Shown: positions 8,715-18,064 of the stretch, one piece after another | How the letters are laid out: the number at the start of each line of letters is the position of its first letter | How positions within the stretch are numbered: the first letter of the stretch is position 1 | Assembly (NCBI GenBank): GCA_963781805.1 | Contig: CAWAHF010000004.1 | Location: 4,774,001-4,838,000 of the forward strand | Length of the DNA: 64,000 nt | Reading direction: 5' to 3' | Source of the DNA: JAFGPL01 sp963781805 | GTDB lineage: Bacteria; Bacteroidota; Bacteroidia; Bacteroidales; UBA10428 | Program-made: the position numbers and the translations under genes | Notes under the pieces: model-generated | Told to the model about the DNA's origin: nothing | What the model saw: only the letters and a program-made list of their open reading frames with translations | Databases searched by the model: none

Positions 8715-10250
8715 TTATTTTCCGAAATTTAGATTCACACCTAATCCAACAATCCAGGTGCTTTTATCATATGTTTCTTTATATAGCAGAGTATTACGTT
8801 CAAAGTTCTTCGTACCATCGGTATACATGGTATAAGAACCACCTGCTTCAACTTCAATCATATCATTGATTTTATAGGCTGCACCAAATCCAATGGTACT
8901 TGACTGCACATTAAAGCTCAGATCTGTATTGTATGCAGGCGTGGTTCCCGGTTTTGTATATAAAAATCCACCACTCACCTTAAGGTTGTCCGTAAGATTG
9001 TATTCCAATCCAAGTGCCAACTCATATCCGTTTGCTTTCAAAGAATCCTGTCTGCCGTCCCAATTAGCATTTTTATCAAGGTAATAATACATAACTGCTG
9101 AAACCAGTAATTTATCAACGGGTCTGTAGGTTGCTCCCAATGAAAATGTACCCGGAATATCCATTCTTGCTTTGGCTCCGTCGGGAAATTGAGTTATAGG
9201 AGTTCCTGTTGCAGTAAATCCGACAATAATATCTTTGGAGGTTTCATTCTTTAACTCCAGTTTAGTATTATGTTCATATTTAAATGCAATATTTAGTTTT
9301 TCAGAAGGATGAAAATTAACACTTATCATTGGTGTGAAACCTGAACCGGTTTTTTTAGCATCGGCTTCCTGATCTCCAAGTAATGTAGCTCTTGCTGTAT
9401 ACTGAGTTGCAGCGCCCTGAAATGCAGCTATCGCTTGTGCATTGGTATAACCGGTGGCATTAATTCCCAATTGCATTAATCCGCCAACAATAGTGAGACT
9501 TGCGGGATCATTCGGCTGCAAAAGTCCGGCAGTAATTGCACTCTGTAAATTGGTTCCGCTGGTTGAAGCAGTGGATGCAATTCCGTTCATGATGACGTCA
9601 GCTCTTGTCCATGCTGCACTATTATTATAATTGTAAACTTCAATATCTTTTAAATGACCTGTATAAGTCTCCTTAGCCATCACATACCTTCCACCAATGG
9701 CTACCGAAAGCATATCGTTTATTTTATATGTAAATCCCAGTTGATAGCCGAAAAAGACAGATGTTCCTTCAAAGAATATATTGGCTCTGTATGCATTTAC
9801 TCCCAGCACTGCAAAAGCAGGAACGAGATCTGTTAAAGGATATTCAAATGATGGAACACCGGCATCGTAGGTAGCGCCACCACCACCGCCAATGGGTAAA
9901 AATCCAAATGAAACCGTAAATTTATCCGTTTTATAACCCGCATAAATACTTGGAAATAATGGGGCTGATACATCACCGGTATATTTGGATTCATTTAACA
10001 ATGGATAGGAGCTTGTTATAGTTCTTTTCTGTCCAATAGTCTGGTTATTTAAAGAAACAAAAAAACCATTTGAAGGCAAGAGGCTAAGTCCGGCCGGATT
10101 AAAATAAACGGCGTCCATACCAACCGTTGCATTTCTTGCAGGCATTCTGACCCATGAAGCGCTTTGATTTGTATTAGTCACAATTCCCCCTCCAAATAGC
10201 ATTACTGAAGTCAATAGAAGAGCAGATAGAAACGAAAGTGTTTTTTTCAT
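8715..10250 (-). CDS. OmpP1/FadL-family outer membrane transporter
   Basis: 511 residues. A signal peptide (MKKTLSFLSALLLTSVMLFGG) is followed by the FadL-like N-terminal region ASWVRMPARNATVGMDAVYFNPAGLS, where the NPAG motif is characteristic. The rest is a predicted 14-strand barrel ending in VGLGVNLNFGK with the terminal aromatic pattern of outer membrane proteins. FadL homologues pass long-chain fatty acids or other hydrophobic compounds across the outer membrane. The stretch at about residues 235-300 (SGTNLQSAITAGLLQPNDP...) looks like a long extracellular or hatch insertion. Single gene, diverging from the ABC permease. Confidence 0.9.
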   Translation of the reverse strand: MKKTLSFLSALLLTSVMLFGGGIVTNTNQSASWVRMPARNATVGMDAVYFNPAGLSLLPSNGFFVSLNNQTIGQKRTITSSYPLLNESKYTGDVSAPLFPSIYAGYKTDKFTVSFGFLPIGGGGGATYDAGVPSFEYPLTDLVPAFAVLGVNAYRANIFFEGTSVFFGYQLGFTYKINDMLSVAIGGRYVMAKETYTGHLKDIEVYNYNNSAAWTRADVIMNGIASTASTSGTNLQSAITAGLLQPNDPASLTIVGGLMQLGINATGYTNAQAIAAFQGAATQYTARATLLGDQEADAKKTGSGFTPMISVNFHPSEKLNIAFKYEHNTKLELKNETSKDIIVGFTATGTPITQFPDGAKARMDIPGTFSLGATYRPVDKLLVSAVMYYYLDKNANWDGRQDSLKANGYELALGLEYNLTDNLKVSGGFLYTKPGTTPAYNTDLSFNVQSSTIGFGAAYKINDMIEVEAGGSYTMYTDGTKNFERNTLLYKETYDKSTWIVGLGVNLNFGK

Positions 10251-10442
10251 AGCAGTTTAGTTTATTGTTAATAAGTGCAAGATAGTTTATATTCGTATAT
10301 TTTCAAAAAAGAGTTATGAAACATGGTGAACAGCTGCTACAGCACCTATTCTATGATTTGTAAATTCAAGGATTTGTCTGTTTCAAGATAACTTTTTCAC
10401 CATGTTGTTTGTAATTAAATGCTTACAATTGCAGCAATTCAT

Positions 10443-10450
10443 TATCTTTG
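10443..10450 (+). promoter_or_regulatory. Bacteroidota-type -7 element (TATCTTTG)
   Basis: TATCTTTG matches TAnnTTTG and lies 24 bp before the ABC permease start codon. No convincing -33 TTTG at the usual spacing was found, so this is only a prediction. Confidence 0.4.
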
Positions 10451-10473
10451 AATCATAATTTTTTTTATCTAAA

Positions 10474-11715
10474 ATGAAGTATTGGTCGCTTATACAGGAG
10501 AATTTAAAAGTTTCGGTAGGTTCGGTATTGTCAAATTTTCTGCGCTCTATCCTAACCATTATAATTATCGCGATTGGCATTACTGCCCTGGTTGGCATTC
10601 TTACAGCAATCCAATCTATCAAATCTACCATCAATAAACAGTTTGCCACGATGGGAACAAATACTTTTACCATCGAGAGCAGGAGCATCAATGTGCAGAT
10701 CGGCGAGAAAAAATACCGCCGGAAAAACCATCCGTATATTTCCTATAGACAGGCAAGCGAATTTAAAGATCTCTTCAGGTTCCCGGCTACGGTATCAATT
10801 TCCACGAATGCTTCGGGAACTTCCACAGTAAAGTACAAATCGAAAAAGACCAATCCTAATGTGACTGTAATAGGGGTGGATGAAAATTACCTGACAACTG
10901 CAGGATATCATATTTCCAGTGGGCGCAATATTACATTTTCAGATGTTCAGCTAAATCGAAACATCGTGCTTTTGGGAAATGATGTGATTAATAAGATTTT
11001 TAAAGATGAAAATCCACTTGAAAAAGTGGTCACCATAGGTAGCGGAAAATATCTTGTTGTCGGCATATTGGAAAAAAAAGGATCAAGCATCAACAGCAGC
11101 GATAATCTTTGCCTGATTCCATATACCAATGTACGACAATATTTTTCGAATCCACAACAAAATTACAATATCAGTGTAACGCCTAATACCCCTGAACTCT
11201 ACGATGCAGGAATGGGATACTCAGAAGGATTATTCCGAACCGTAAGGAATCTGAATGTTAAAGACGAAACCGATTTCAACATTACCAGCAGCGATTTTCT
11301 GTCAAAAATACTAAATGATGTATTGAAAAAGGTATTGTTTGCAGCAACAATCATTGGCATTATCACGTTATTTGGAGCAGGCATCGGACTTATGAACATT
11401 ATGTTGGTATCGGTTAGTGAAAGAACCCGGGAAATAGGTACAAGAAAAGCCATTGGCGCTAAAAGCAGTATGATCAAACAGCAATTTCTTTTTGAAGCCA
11501 TTTTCATCTGTCAGCTTGGAGGTATTCTGGGAATCCTCCTGGGAATTTTAGTTGGAAATGTTGTATCTTTATTACTGAAATCGTCATTTATTATTCCCTG
11601 GGGATGGATAATGGGTGGTCTGGCTCTTTGTTTTGTCGTAGGGTTGTTTGCCGGAATGTATCCGGCTATAAAAGCTTCAAAACTCGATCCCATCGTGGCA
11701 TTGCATTATGAATAA
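10474..11715 (+). CDS. MacB/FtsX-type ABC transporter permease
   Basis: 413 residues. It has one N-terminal membrane helix (about 20-45), a long periplasmic MacB_PCD-type domain (about 50-280), and three C-terminal helices that form the FtsX domain (starting LFAATIIGIITLFGAGIGLMNIMLVSV). The conserved SERTREIGTRKAIGAK cytoplasmic loop, which contacts the ATPase, is present. MacB-type proteins act by mechanotransmission on lipoproteins, peptides or toxins rather than as pumps through the membrane. The ATPase is not encoded here and must be elsewhere. It is followed after 15 bp by a SiaC-like gene, probably in one transcript. Confidence 0.9.
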   Translation: MKYWSLIQENLKVSVGSVLSNFLRSILTIIIIAIGITALVGILTAIQSIKSTINKQFATMGTNTFTIESRSINVQIGEKKYRRKNHPYISYRQASEFKDLFRFPATVSISTNASGTSTVKYKSKKTNPNVTVIGVDENYLTTAGYHISSGRNITFSDVQLNRNIVLLGNDVINKIFKDENPLEKVVTIGSGKYLVVGILEKKGSSINSSDNLCLIPYTNVRQYFSNPQQNYNISVTPNTPELYDAGMGYSEGLFRTVRNLNVKDETDFNITSSDFLSKILNDVLKKVLFAATIIGIITLFGAGIGLMNIMLVSVSERTREIGTRKAIGAKSSMIKQQFLFEAIFICQLGGILGILLGILVGNVVSLLLKSSFIIPWGWIMGGLALCFVVGLFAGMYPAIKASKLDPIVALHYE

Positions 11716-11730
11716 TGAATATTCTTTTAT

Positions 11731-12108
11731 ATGAAACAACTTATCCTTGAAAAAACCGGCAATACTCCTGCAGTAAATTTTAATCCTGAACAAGGACACT
11801 TGAAAATTGAAGGAAGGTCAATACCCGAGAATCCCGGAGAGTTTTTCGACAAGCTAATCAACTGGATAAAAAAATACTATGACGAACCTGCTCCTTTTAC
11901 TCAATTTGAATTGAATCTGGAATATGTAAACAGTGGTTCGTCCAAATACCTGCTGGGATTATTCAGGCTGGTTAAGAAAAAACACGACGAAGGTAAAAAA
12001 AGTGTTATCAACTGGTATTACGAAGAAGATGATGAAGCCATTCTGAGCCTGGGAGAACATTACCGCTCCACCGTAAAAGTACCGTTTAACCTGATAGAAT
12101 ATATCTGA
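11731..12108 (+). CDS. SiaC-like regulatory phosphoprotein (DUF1987)
   Basis: 125 residues that match the DUF1987/SiaC family: a start with LILEKTGNTPAVNFNPEQG, then FELNLEYVNSGSSKYLLGLF. The SSS/GSS region around residue 70 is where SiaC of Pseudomonas is phosphorylated, and the fold resembles anti-sigma antagonists. SiaC controls a diguanylate cyclase and is switched by the SiaA phosphatase and SiaB kinase. Neither siaA nor siaB is adjacent here, so the pathway is inferred only from family membership. Confidence 0.8.
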   Translation: MKQLILEKTGNTPAVNFNPEQGHLKIEGRSIPENPGEFFDKLINWIKKYYDEPAPFTQFELNLEYVNSGSSKYLLGLFRLVKKKHDEGKKSVINWYYEEDDEAILSLGEHYRSTVKVPFNLIEYI

Positions 12109-12132
12109 TCGTGTTATCCTTTGACAAATAAT

Positions 12133-12816
12133 TTAATCTCCAAACCGGTAACCTATCCCGGATTCAGTGATTAACAATGTGGGTTTGGAAGGATTATCTT
12201 CAATCTTTTTTCTTAACTGTGCTACAAACACCCTTAGATAATGAGTTTGTTCAATATAACCATATCCCCAGACTTCTTTAAGAATATATTGATGCGTTAA
12301 CACACGTCCTTCATTTCTGGCCAGAATACATAATAGCGAAAACTCCGTGGATGTAAGTTTTAATATTTTGTTATTTTTTCTGGCTATATGATTTGTCATA
12401 TCTATAGTAAGCTTACCAAATTCCATCATCGGGGAATCGTTTTCATTTTCGCCAATACGGATTGCAGCCCTGATTCTGGCGAGTAATTCTCCACTTCTGA
12501 ATGGTTTTGTGAGATAATCGTTCGCCCCATTGTCAAGCGCGGAAATAATATCTTCTTCTGAACTGCGTACTGATAAAACAATCACTGCTTTATTAAACCA
12601 TTCCCGTAACTTTTTTAAAACTTCCAAACCATCAATATCAGGTAAACCCAAGTCCAATAATATAAGTGCGGGATTGAATGTAGCGGCATCAATCAATCCC
12701 TGTTTACCGTTTACAGAAAGAATGATTTTGTAGCCGTTGGCTGAAAGAGTTATTTCGAGTAATCGCCTTATCTGCAATTCATCATCAATAATCAATATTG
12801 ATTTATCTTCATTCAT
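12133..12816 (-). CDS. KdpE-like OmpR-family response regulator
   Basis: 227 residues. It has a receiver domain with the acidic pair D11/D12, phospho-acceptor Asp55 in LILLDLGLPD and Lys at TKPF, followed by an OmpR-type winged helix (about 130-225) with the wing motif LRVFVAQLRKKIEDNP. The closest resemblance is KdpE, which controls potassium transport genes. It lies 44 bp downstream of the KdpD-like kinase and two genes downstream of a TrkH channel, so it probably regulates that potassium system. Confidence 0.9.
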   Translation of the reverse strand: MNEDKSILIIDDELQIRRLLEITLSANGYKIILSVNGKQGLIDAATFNPALILLDLGLPDIDGLEVLKKLREWFNKAVIVLSVRSSEEDIISALDNGANDYLTKPFRSGELLARIRAAIRIGENENDSPMMEFGKLTIDMTNHIARKNNKILKLTSTEFSLLCILARNEGRVLTHQYILKEVWGYGYIEQTHYLRVFVAQLRKKIEDNPSKPTLLITESGIGYRFGD

Positions 12817-12860
12817 ATTACAGTTTTTCGAGAACCTTTATATTATTTCAAAATTAGCAT

Positions 12861-14372
12861 TCAGGTTACCATGTGGTTTATTATTTCGCTGGGAATTCTA
12901 ATGGTGAATTTCGAACCGCCATCCTTACGGTTTTCAACGATTATCCTACCTTTGTGAGCCTCAACAAAACCCTTAACAATAGATAATCCCAATCCCAGGC
13001 CTCCTGCTTTACTGCCATCTGTTCTGAAAAATTTCTCAAATACGAAGTCAATATTACCTTCAGGAAATCCGGGTCCTCTATCCATTACTAAAATAACCAA
13101 TTCACCATTATCATATTGCACATCCAGATTAATTTCTGACAGTGAGGGAGCATGCTCGCACGAATTAATTAAGAGATTATAAAACGCCTGTTCCATTAAT
13201 CCGTAATCTATTTTAACCAAAGGCATATCTTCTGAAATAGATACCACCATGGAGAAAGATTTTAATTCTTCTTTCAATTCTTCGGATACCTGATTAATCA
13301 CGTCATTCATATCACACCAGTCCAATCTTACTGAAATCCGCCCGTTTTCAAGCCTCGACATGTTTAGAAGGTTTTCGATAAGACGGTTTAATCTCAGGGA
13401 GGCAGTAAATATCTCTTTATACAATGCAACCTGAATATTACCGGAGTGAGAAGAAGTTAATAAGGTATCCGTTGCCCCCATAATGGTAGCAACAGGAATT
13501 CTTAATTCATGCGAGATGGAGTTAAACAAGGTTTTATATAATTTATCGGATTCATCCAAAAATCTGGCTTTTTGAGCCAATTCATCCAGGAATTCCCGTT
13601 CAAGGGCATTTGTAATTTGGGTTAAATGTGAATCCCAGAAAATCTTCTGATCTCCTTGAAATTTTCTGTTAAGTTTTGCAATTAATACTCCGGGGCTAAG
13701 CCTCGTTCCTGTTAAAGGATAATATGTATATTCGACTGGGCTTAAATTTTCTGTGTATTGTCCGGCAGGTTTAAGATTTTTAAATGCCCAAACTGCTGCA
13801 TCGTATTCACTTTGAGTAAGTTTTATAACTTTGCCAACACTTTCTGATGCATAAAGATTATTATTCCCATCCTGCAGAATAATATGTGAATTAACGAAAA
13901 AATTATTTTTTATTTCTGCAACAGCAATTTTTAGGACTTCATTGATGCTATTTGCCTTCGACAAACCTTTGGTTAACAGAAACAGTGCATTTGTACGCTG
14001 CTCCCTTTCAACAGCAAGTTTTTCCTGTCGGCGTACCCGCGTTGTAAGCACACCATTTAGCAATGCTATAATAAAGAACATTCCAAACATCAGAATATCT
14101 TCGGGTTTTTCGATATGAAAAGTAAAATGGGGAGGAATATAAAAAAAATTCCATACGAGTGCGCTCATTGCAGACGCGAGCAATACTGGTCCGGTTCCCA
14201 TAAAGGTTGCCAGGATAGAAACGACAAATAAAAGTATAAAAGAAACAATATAATAACTTTTCAAATCAGACAAGGGAGAACACACGAATACAGTGATTCC
14301 GATTATAATAATAGAAAGCAGATATTTATTAATCCTTCTATTGAAAATCGCTAAAAGACTTTTTTTAATCAC
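12861..14372 (-). CDS. KdpD-like histidine kinase lacking the N-terminal KdpD/USP domains
   Basis: 503 residues. Four membrane segments in the DUF4118 arrangement (about 17-110) are followed by a GAF-like region (about 125-260) and a kinase core with His288 in SISHELRIP, an N box NLLINSCEHA, DRGPGFPEG and GLGLGLSIVKG. Escherichia coli KdpD (about 895 residues) carries an extra N-terminal KdpD and universal-stress domain; here these are missing, so this corresponds to the C-terminal half. It is predicted to sense potassium or turgor in the membrane and to phosphorylate the next gene's product. Confidence 0.9.
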   Translation of the reverse strand: MIKKSLLAIFNRRINKYLLSIIIIGITVFVCSPLSDLKSYYIVSFILLFVVSILATFMGTGPVLLASAMSALVWNFFYIPPHFTFHIEKPEDILMFGMFFIIALLNGVLTTRVRRQEKLAVEREQRTNALFLLTKGLSKANSINEVLKIAVAEIKNNFFVNSHIILQDGNNNLYASESVGKVIKLTQSEYDAAVWAFKNLKPAGQYTENLSPVEYTYYPLTGTRLSPGVLIAKLNRKFQGDQKIFWDSHLTQITNALEREFLDELAQKARFLDESDKLYKTLFNSISHELRIPVATIMGATDTLLTSSHSGNIQVALYKEIFTASLRLNRLIENLLNMSRLENGRISVRLDWCDMNDVINQVSEELKEELKSFSMVVSISEDMPLVKIDYGLMEQAFYNLLINSCEHAPSLSEINLDVQYDNGELVILVMDRGPGFPEGNIDFVFEKFFRTDGSKAGGLGLGLSIVKGFVEAHKGRIIVENRKDGGSKFTIRIPSEIINHMVT

Positions 14373-14450
14373 AAGCTTTCTCTCCTAAATATTAAAATGA
14401 CCAGCAAATTTAGTTGTAATTCGTTAGATTTCTTTTGGATATGTCGTTTA

Positions 14451-16025
14451 TCAGATGATTTTCGGATGCATGCCGAAGAATATGGCACGAATCATGGCAA
14501 ATACCGGTATTACTTCCAGTCTTCCGGCCCACATCTGGAATATATAAATAATTTCAACAACCGGCGACATCGACGGATCGGTAATTCCGGCAGATAATCC
14601 TACGGTTGCCTGAGCTGAACCTGATTCAAACAATGCATCGGCAAAATTGAAGCTATTCCCTGTAAAATAATTTGTAATTAAAGCTGAGCCTACAATCAGT
14701 AATAAAAACATGATTGCTAGAGACGCTGCTTTGGTAAATTCTTCATTCATCTCCTCCGGTAACATTGATTTTCCGTTAAATCGTATAGATTTTACCGTAT
14801 TCTGAGACAGAAATGATTTATTTATCTGCCATCGTAGTCCTTTTTTTATTATAAGCGCACGTATCATTTTAATCCCTCCAACGGTTGCGCCTGAAGCGCC
14901 ACCTATAAACATGCCGGCGAATACGATAAAAAGAATCGATTTCCAGTCCCATACACCTATGTTGGAAGTTTGCCATCCGGTAGTTGACATTGCGCTTACA
15001 AACTGAAAAATTCCTTCTCTGACAGGATTTGGAACTACATTGGCCTTAGATAACAATAAGGATTGAATTATACTGCCAAAAATAAAGGCTATGATCAGCG
15101 ACCTGGTTTGAATATCTTTCCATAACTCATTAAATCTTCTTTCATATAATACTTTATAAAAAAAAGGTATTGAAAATGATCCAAGTATCATGGGCAATAA
15201 ATAAAGCATATCCATATAAGGTGAATTATAGGTGGCAATACTGTTATCGAGCGTGCTAAAACCTCCTGTTGACTGGCCAGCCATTGCATGGTTAATTGAA
15301 TCGAAAATATTCTCGCTTAGAGGATAATCCGGCAATATAAAGTAAGTGCCAATAATTAAATATACAACCGAAAAAAGGGTAACAAACAAATATACTTTCC
15401 ATATTGCTCTTGTAGTTTCAATTATCCTGGGCCTTAGTTTTAGTCCGCCGGCCTCTGAACCATAGAGCAGGATAGCACTTTTCCCCGAAGTTTGCCTGAA
15501 TATAGCAAGTACAAGGACTATAAATCCTGCACCTCCTATCCATTGCGCAAAAGAGCGGTAAAAAAGGATTCCTTTTCCTACCGATGGTTCATGAACAACC
15601 ATGGTAAGTCCGGTGGTAGTGTATGCGCTCATGCTCTCAAAAAAACAGTGCAACGGATTTTTTAAATATACCAGACTGGAAAAATTGTAGTCACTATTTA
15701 CAGGTATAAAATGATTCATTACATCTGCCGGCGTAATACAGGCAGTGATAAAAAAGGGTATTCCTCCCATAACAGTAATTGCAAGCCAGCCCGCTGCGGC
15801 AATGATAAGGGAATTATTAAACTGTGGTTCATCTGCACGACGCAGACAATAGGAAATAATCAATCCTATCACGGAAATCAGTGTTGCTGATAATACAAAT
15901 CCGGCAAGTGTGAACCATTCTGAATAAATCGCCGAAACAAAAGCAGGAACAAGCATAATGAGACCTTCTAAAATAATCAGATGCCCAACCTGTTTGAATA
16001 TTATCTTAAAATTTTCAAGTTTCAT
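14451..16025 (-). CDS. trkH: TrkH/KtrB-family potassium uptake protein
   Basis: 524 residues with the four repeated M1-P-M2 units of the Trk/Ktr/HKT superfamily. Pore-loop regions can be seen around SAYTTTGLTMV, AGQSTGGFSTLD, SAMSTTGWQTS and SGSAQATVGLSAG, each with the central Gly of the selectivity filter. The cytoplasmic TrkA/KtrA gating subunit is not in this window. Downstream genes are a KdpD-like kinase and a KdpE-like regulator, and a small membrane-peptide ORF precedes it. The order suggests one operon for potassium uptake and its control. Confidence 0.9.
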   Translation of the reverse strand: MKLENFKIIFKQVGHLIILEGLIMLVPAFVSAIYSEWFTLAGFVLSATLISVIGLIISYCLRRADEPQFNNSLIIAAAGWLAITVMGGIPFFITACITPADVMNHFIPVNSDYNFSSLVYLKNPLHCFFESMSAYTTTGLTMVVHEPSVGKGILFYRSFAQWIGGAGFIVLVLAIFRQTSGKSAILLYGSEAGGLKLRPRIIETTRAIWKVYLFVTLFSVVYLIIGTYFILPDYPLSENIFDSINHAMAGQSTGGFSTLDNSIATYNSPYMDMLYLLPMILGSFSIPFFYKVLYERRFNELWKDIQTRSLIIAFIFGSIIQSLLLSKANVVPNPVREGIFQFVSAMSTTGWQTSNIGVWDWKSILFIVFAGMFIGGASGATVGGIKMIRALIIKKGLRWQINKSFLSQNTVKSIRFNGKSMLPEEMNEEFTKAASLAIMFLLLIVGSALITNYFTGNSFNFADALFESGSAQATVGLSAGITDPSMSPVVEIIYIFQMWAGRLEVIPVFAMIRAIFFGMHPKII

Positions 16026-16079
16026 AACTTATTTATCTTTCCAATGTCAACGAATTAAAAATATAAACCAATTGATTTA

Positions 16080-16196
16080 TTAGTCTTTATATTCTCTCAT
16101 ATATTTAAGTAATATCCAGATTGCATTTATTAACAGAAAAAGGAAAACCAATGCCAGAACCACACAACCTAATATTTGCCATGGGGTATATTCCAT
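16080..16196 (-). CDS. 38-residue single-pass membrane peptide
   Basis: A short ORF I found by reading the minus strand: ATG at 16196-16194, TAA at 16082-16080. The peptide begins MEYTPWQILG, carries one hydrophobic helix (about residues 8-31) and ends with the charged tail YMREYKD. It lies 54 bp upstream of trkH on the same strand. Its layout (short N terminus, one helix, basic/acidic tail) resembles small subunits such as KdpF, but there is no sequence identity I can claim. No strong Shine-Dalgarno is visible, which is usual in this phylum. Coding status is unproven. Confidence 0.5.
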   Translation of the reverse strand: MEYTPWQILGCVVLALVFLFLLINAIWILLKYMREYKD

Positions 16197-16430
16197 CTAA
16201 GTTTGATTTTAATCTTTCACAGTGCAAAATTGGAGATGATTTCATAAAGACTTTATTAAGATCTATAGCTACCATATAAAGATTTTGTAAAAATTTGTCA
16301 AATCTTATCGCGATAATTTGTATCATTGAAACATGATGGAGATGTATTACGGTAAGCAGACAGATCATATTAAGATAAACAGGATTGATGATTGAGATAT
16401 AAAACAGGAAAAAATAAAGAGAATAATCGT

Positions 16431-17810
16431 ATGAAAAAAGTTTTATGTATGCTTGTATTTGCAACAGCCGTGGTGATAACACGGGCACAAATGCCGGCCC
16501 ACACTCCTGAAAATATAGAAAAATACAAACAAATTTGCCGGATTAATATTTACAAGGAGATGAAAGGCATGTACCGTGAACCGGGAGGAGCGCTTAAATT
16601 CCCATTCCTGGCGCCTGGAAGCAACCAATATCTCGATATGCTTTGGGATTGGGATTCCTGGTTGAGCGATGTTGCTCTGCGACAAATATTGCTTGAAAAT
16701 GGTACAGCAAAAGATAGTATACAGGCATTAAAATACGAACAAGGTTGTGTGTTGAATTCACTTAGTTATGGTGGAATGGACGGATGGATTCCAATCTGGA
16801 TTGAACGCAATTCTCCGAGCCGGGAAGAGATGCTAAGTGTCCGGAATCCATGGAAAAGCAATATGCATAAACCAACACTGGCGCAACATGCAGCATTTAT
16901 TGTTCGAAATATGAATGGCGATGCTGAATGGTTACGTGATGATTTTTATCCTCTGCAGGCGTTTGTAAGCAATTATCTCAACTACCATCGTCATCCGGCT
17001 ACCGGGCTAATCTATTGGGAAACCGACGAAGCTATAGGTGTTGATAATGATCCGAGCACTTTTTATCGTCCCTATGAAAGTTCAGGATCAATTTTTCTCA
17101 ACGCATTAATGTATAAAGAACTTAGAGCCACAAGTTACCTGGCCGATTGTCTCCATCTTCCTGATATATCGGAATATTTTGAAAAAGAAGCAGATAAATT
17201 ACTGGAAAAGATAAGAGCGCATTGCTGGGATCAGCGCGACGGATTTTATTACAGTGTGGATCTTAATTTACGTCCTGTCGAAAAACCCGACATAACATCC
17301 CTTCAACCGGGCAAATTATACTTGCACGTCGGTCAGCCTCGTACTTACGATTGCCTGATTCAGCGACTTAGCGTATGGAGTGGTTTTATGGCCATGTGGG
17401 CCAACATTGCAACTCCACAGCAAGCTCACCTGATGGTGGAAAGACAGTTTCACGACACTACCTCATTCAATGCTCCTGCAGGTATTCGTTCATTGTCTCC
17501 ATTAGAAAAGATGTACGATACCAGGGCGAGTGGTAATCCCTCATCGTGGCTTGGCCCCATTTGGATTAACGTCAATTACCTGGTATTCAGAGGTCTTATC
17601 AACTATGGTTATAATGACGAAGCCAAAGAACTGGCGGAGAAAACTATTTTGCTTCTAGGCAGAGATTTTGAACGATTTGGTGCTTTGCATGAATATTATC
17701 TTCCTGATAACGGTGAACCTGTTCTTAACAAAGGTTTTCAAAACTGGAATTTTCTGGTTCTTAATATGGCTGCCTGGCTTGATAATAAATCAGTTATAAC
17801 CGAATTTTAA
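16431..17810 (+). CDS. Secreted MGH1-like (GH63/GH37-type) glycoside hydrolase
   Basis: 459 residues from the ATG at 16431, which follows an AAAGAG element and begins a signal peptide (MKKVLCMLVFATAVVITRAQ); an in-frame ATG at 16392 gives an unlikely charged extension. The mature part is an (alpha/alpha)6 barrel of the GH63/GH37/MGH1 type: WDWDSWLSDVALRQIL near the start, YWETDEAIGVDNDPSTFYRP in the middle, and the closing SSWLGPIWINVNYLVFRGL. Such enzymes invert the anomeric centre of alpha-glucosides such as trehalose, mannosylglycerate or oligosaccharides; the substrate cannot be decided here. Single gene; not in a polysaccharide utilisation locus. Confidence 0.85.
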   Translation: MKKVLCMLVFATAVVITRAQMPAHTPENIEKYKQICRINIYKEMKGMYREPGGALKFPFLAPGSNQYLDMLWDWDSWLSDVALRQILLENGTAKDSIQALKYEQGCVLNSLSYGGMDGWIPIWIERNSPSREEMLSVRNPWKSNMHKPTLAQHAAFIVRNMNGDAEWLRDDFYPLQAFVSNYLNYHRHPATGLIYWETDEAIGVDNDPSTFYRPYESSGSIFLNALMYKELRATSYLADCLHLPDISEYFEKEADKLLEKIRAHCWDQRDGFYYSVDLNLRPVEKPDITSLQPGKLYLHVGQPRTYDCLIQRLSVWSGFMAMWANIATPQQAHLMVERQFHDTTSFNAPAGIRSLSPLEKMYDTRASGNPSSWLGPIWINVNYLVFRGLINYGYNDEAKELAEKTILLLGRDFERFGALHEYYLPDNGEPVLNKGFQNWNFLVLNMAAWLDNKSVITEF

Positions 17811-18064
17811 TATAAGAATTAACACTGACAATAAAGTTAATCTTTCTGATTGCCATTGAGTATATCCACTTACCTGATTTCAGGATTGGTTTCTATTTTT
17901 ATTCCTGAAATATTTTCAAGATCATATCATATTTGAATAGAATTGCACTTATCAGGAAATTGTCAAACATATCCCAACATTGTTTGTTTATTTATCGTAT
18001 GTGGCGACTTTTATCCCTATTCAATCGATATAAGACCGCACTTACAGGGAATAATAACTTTTGA

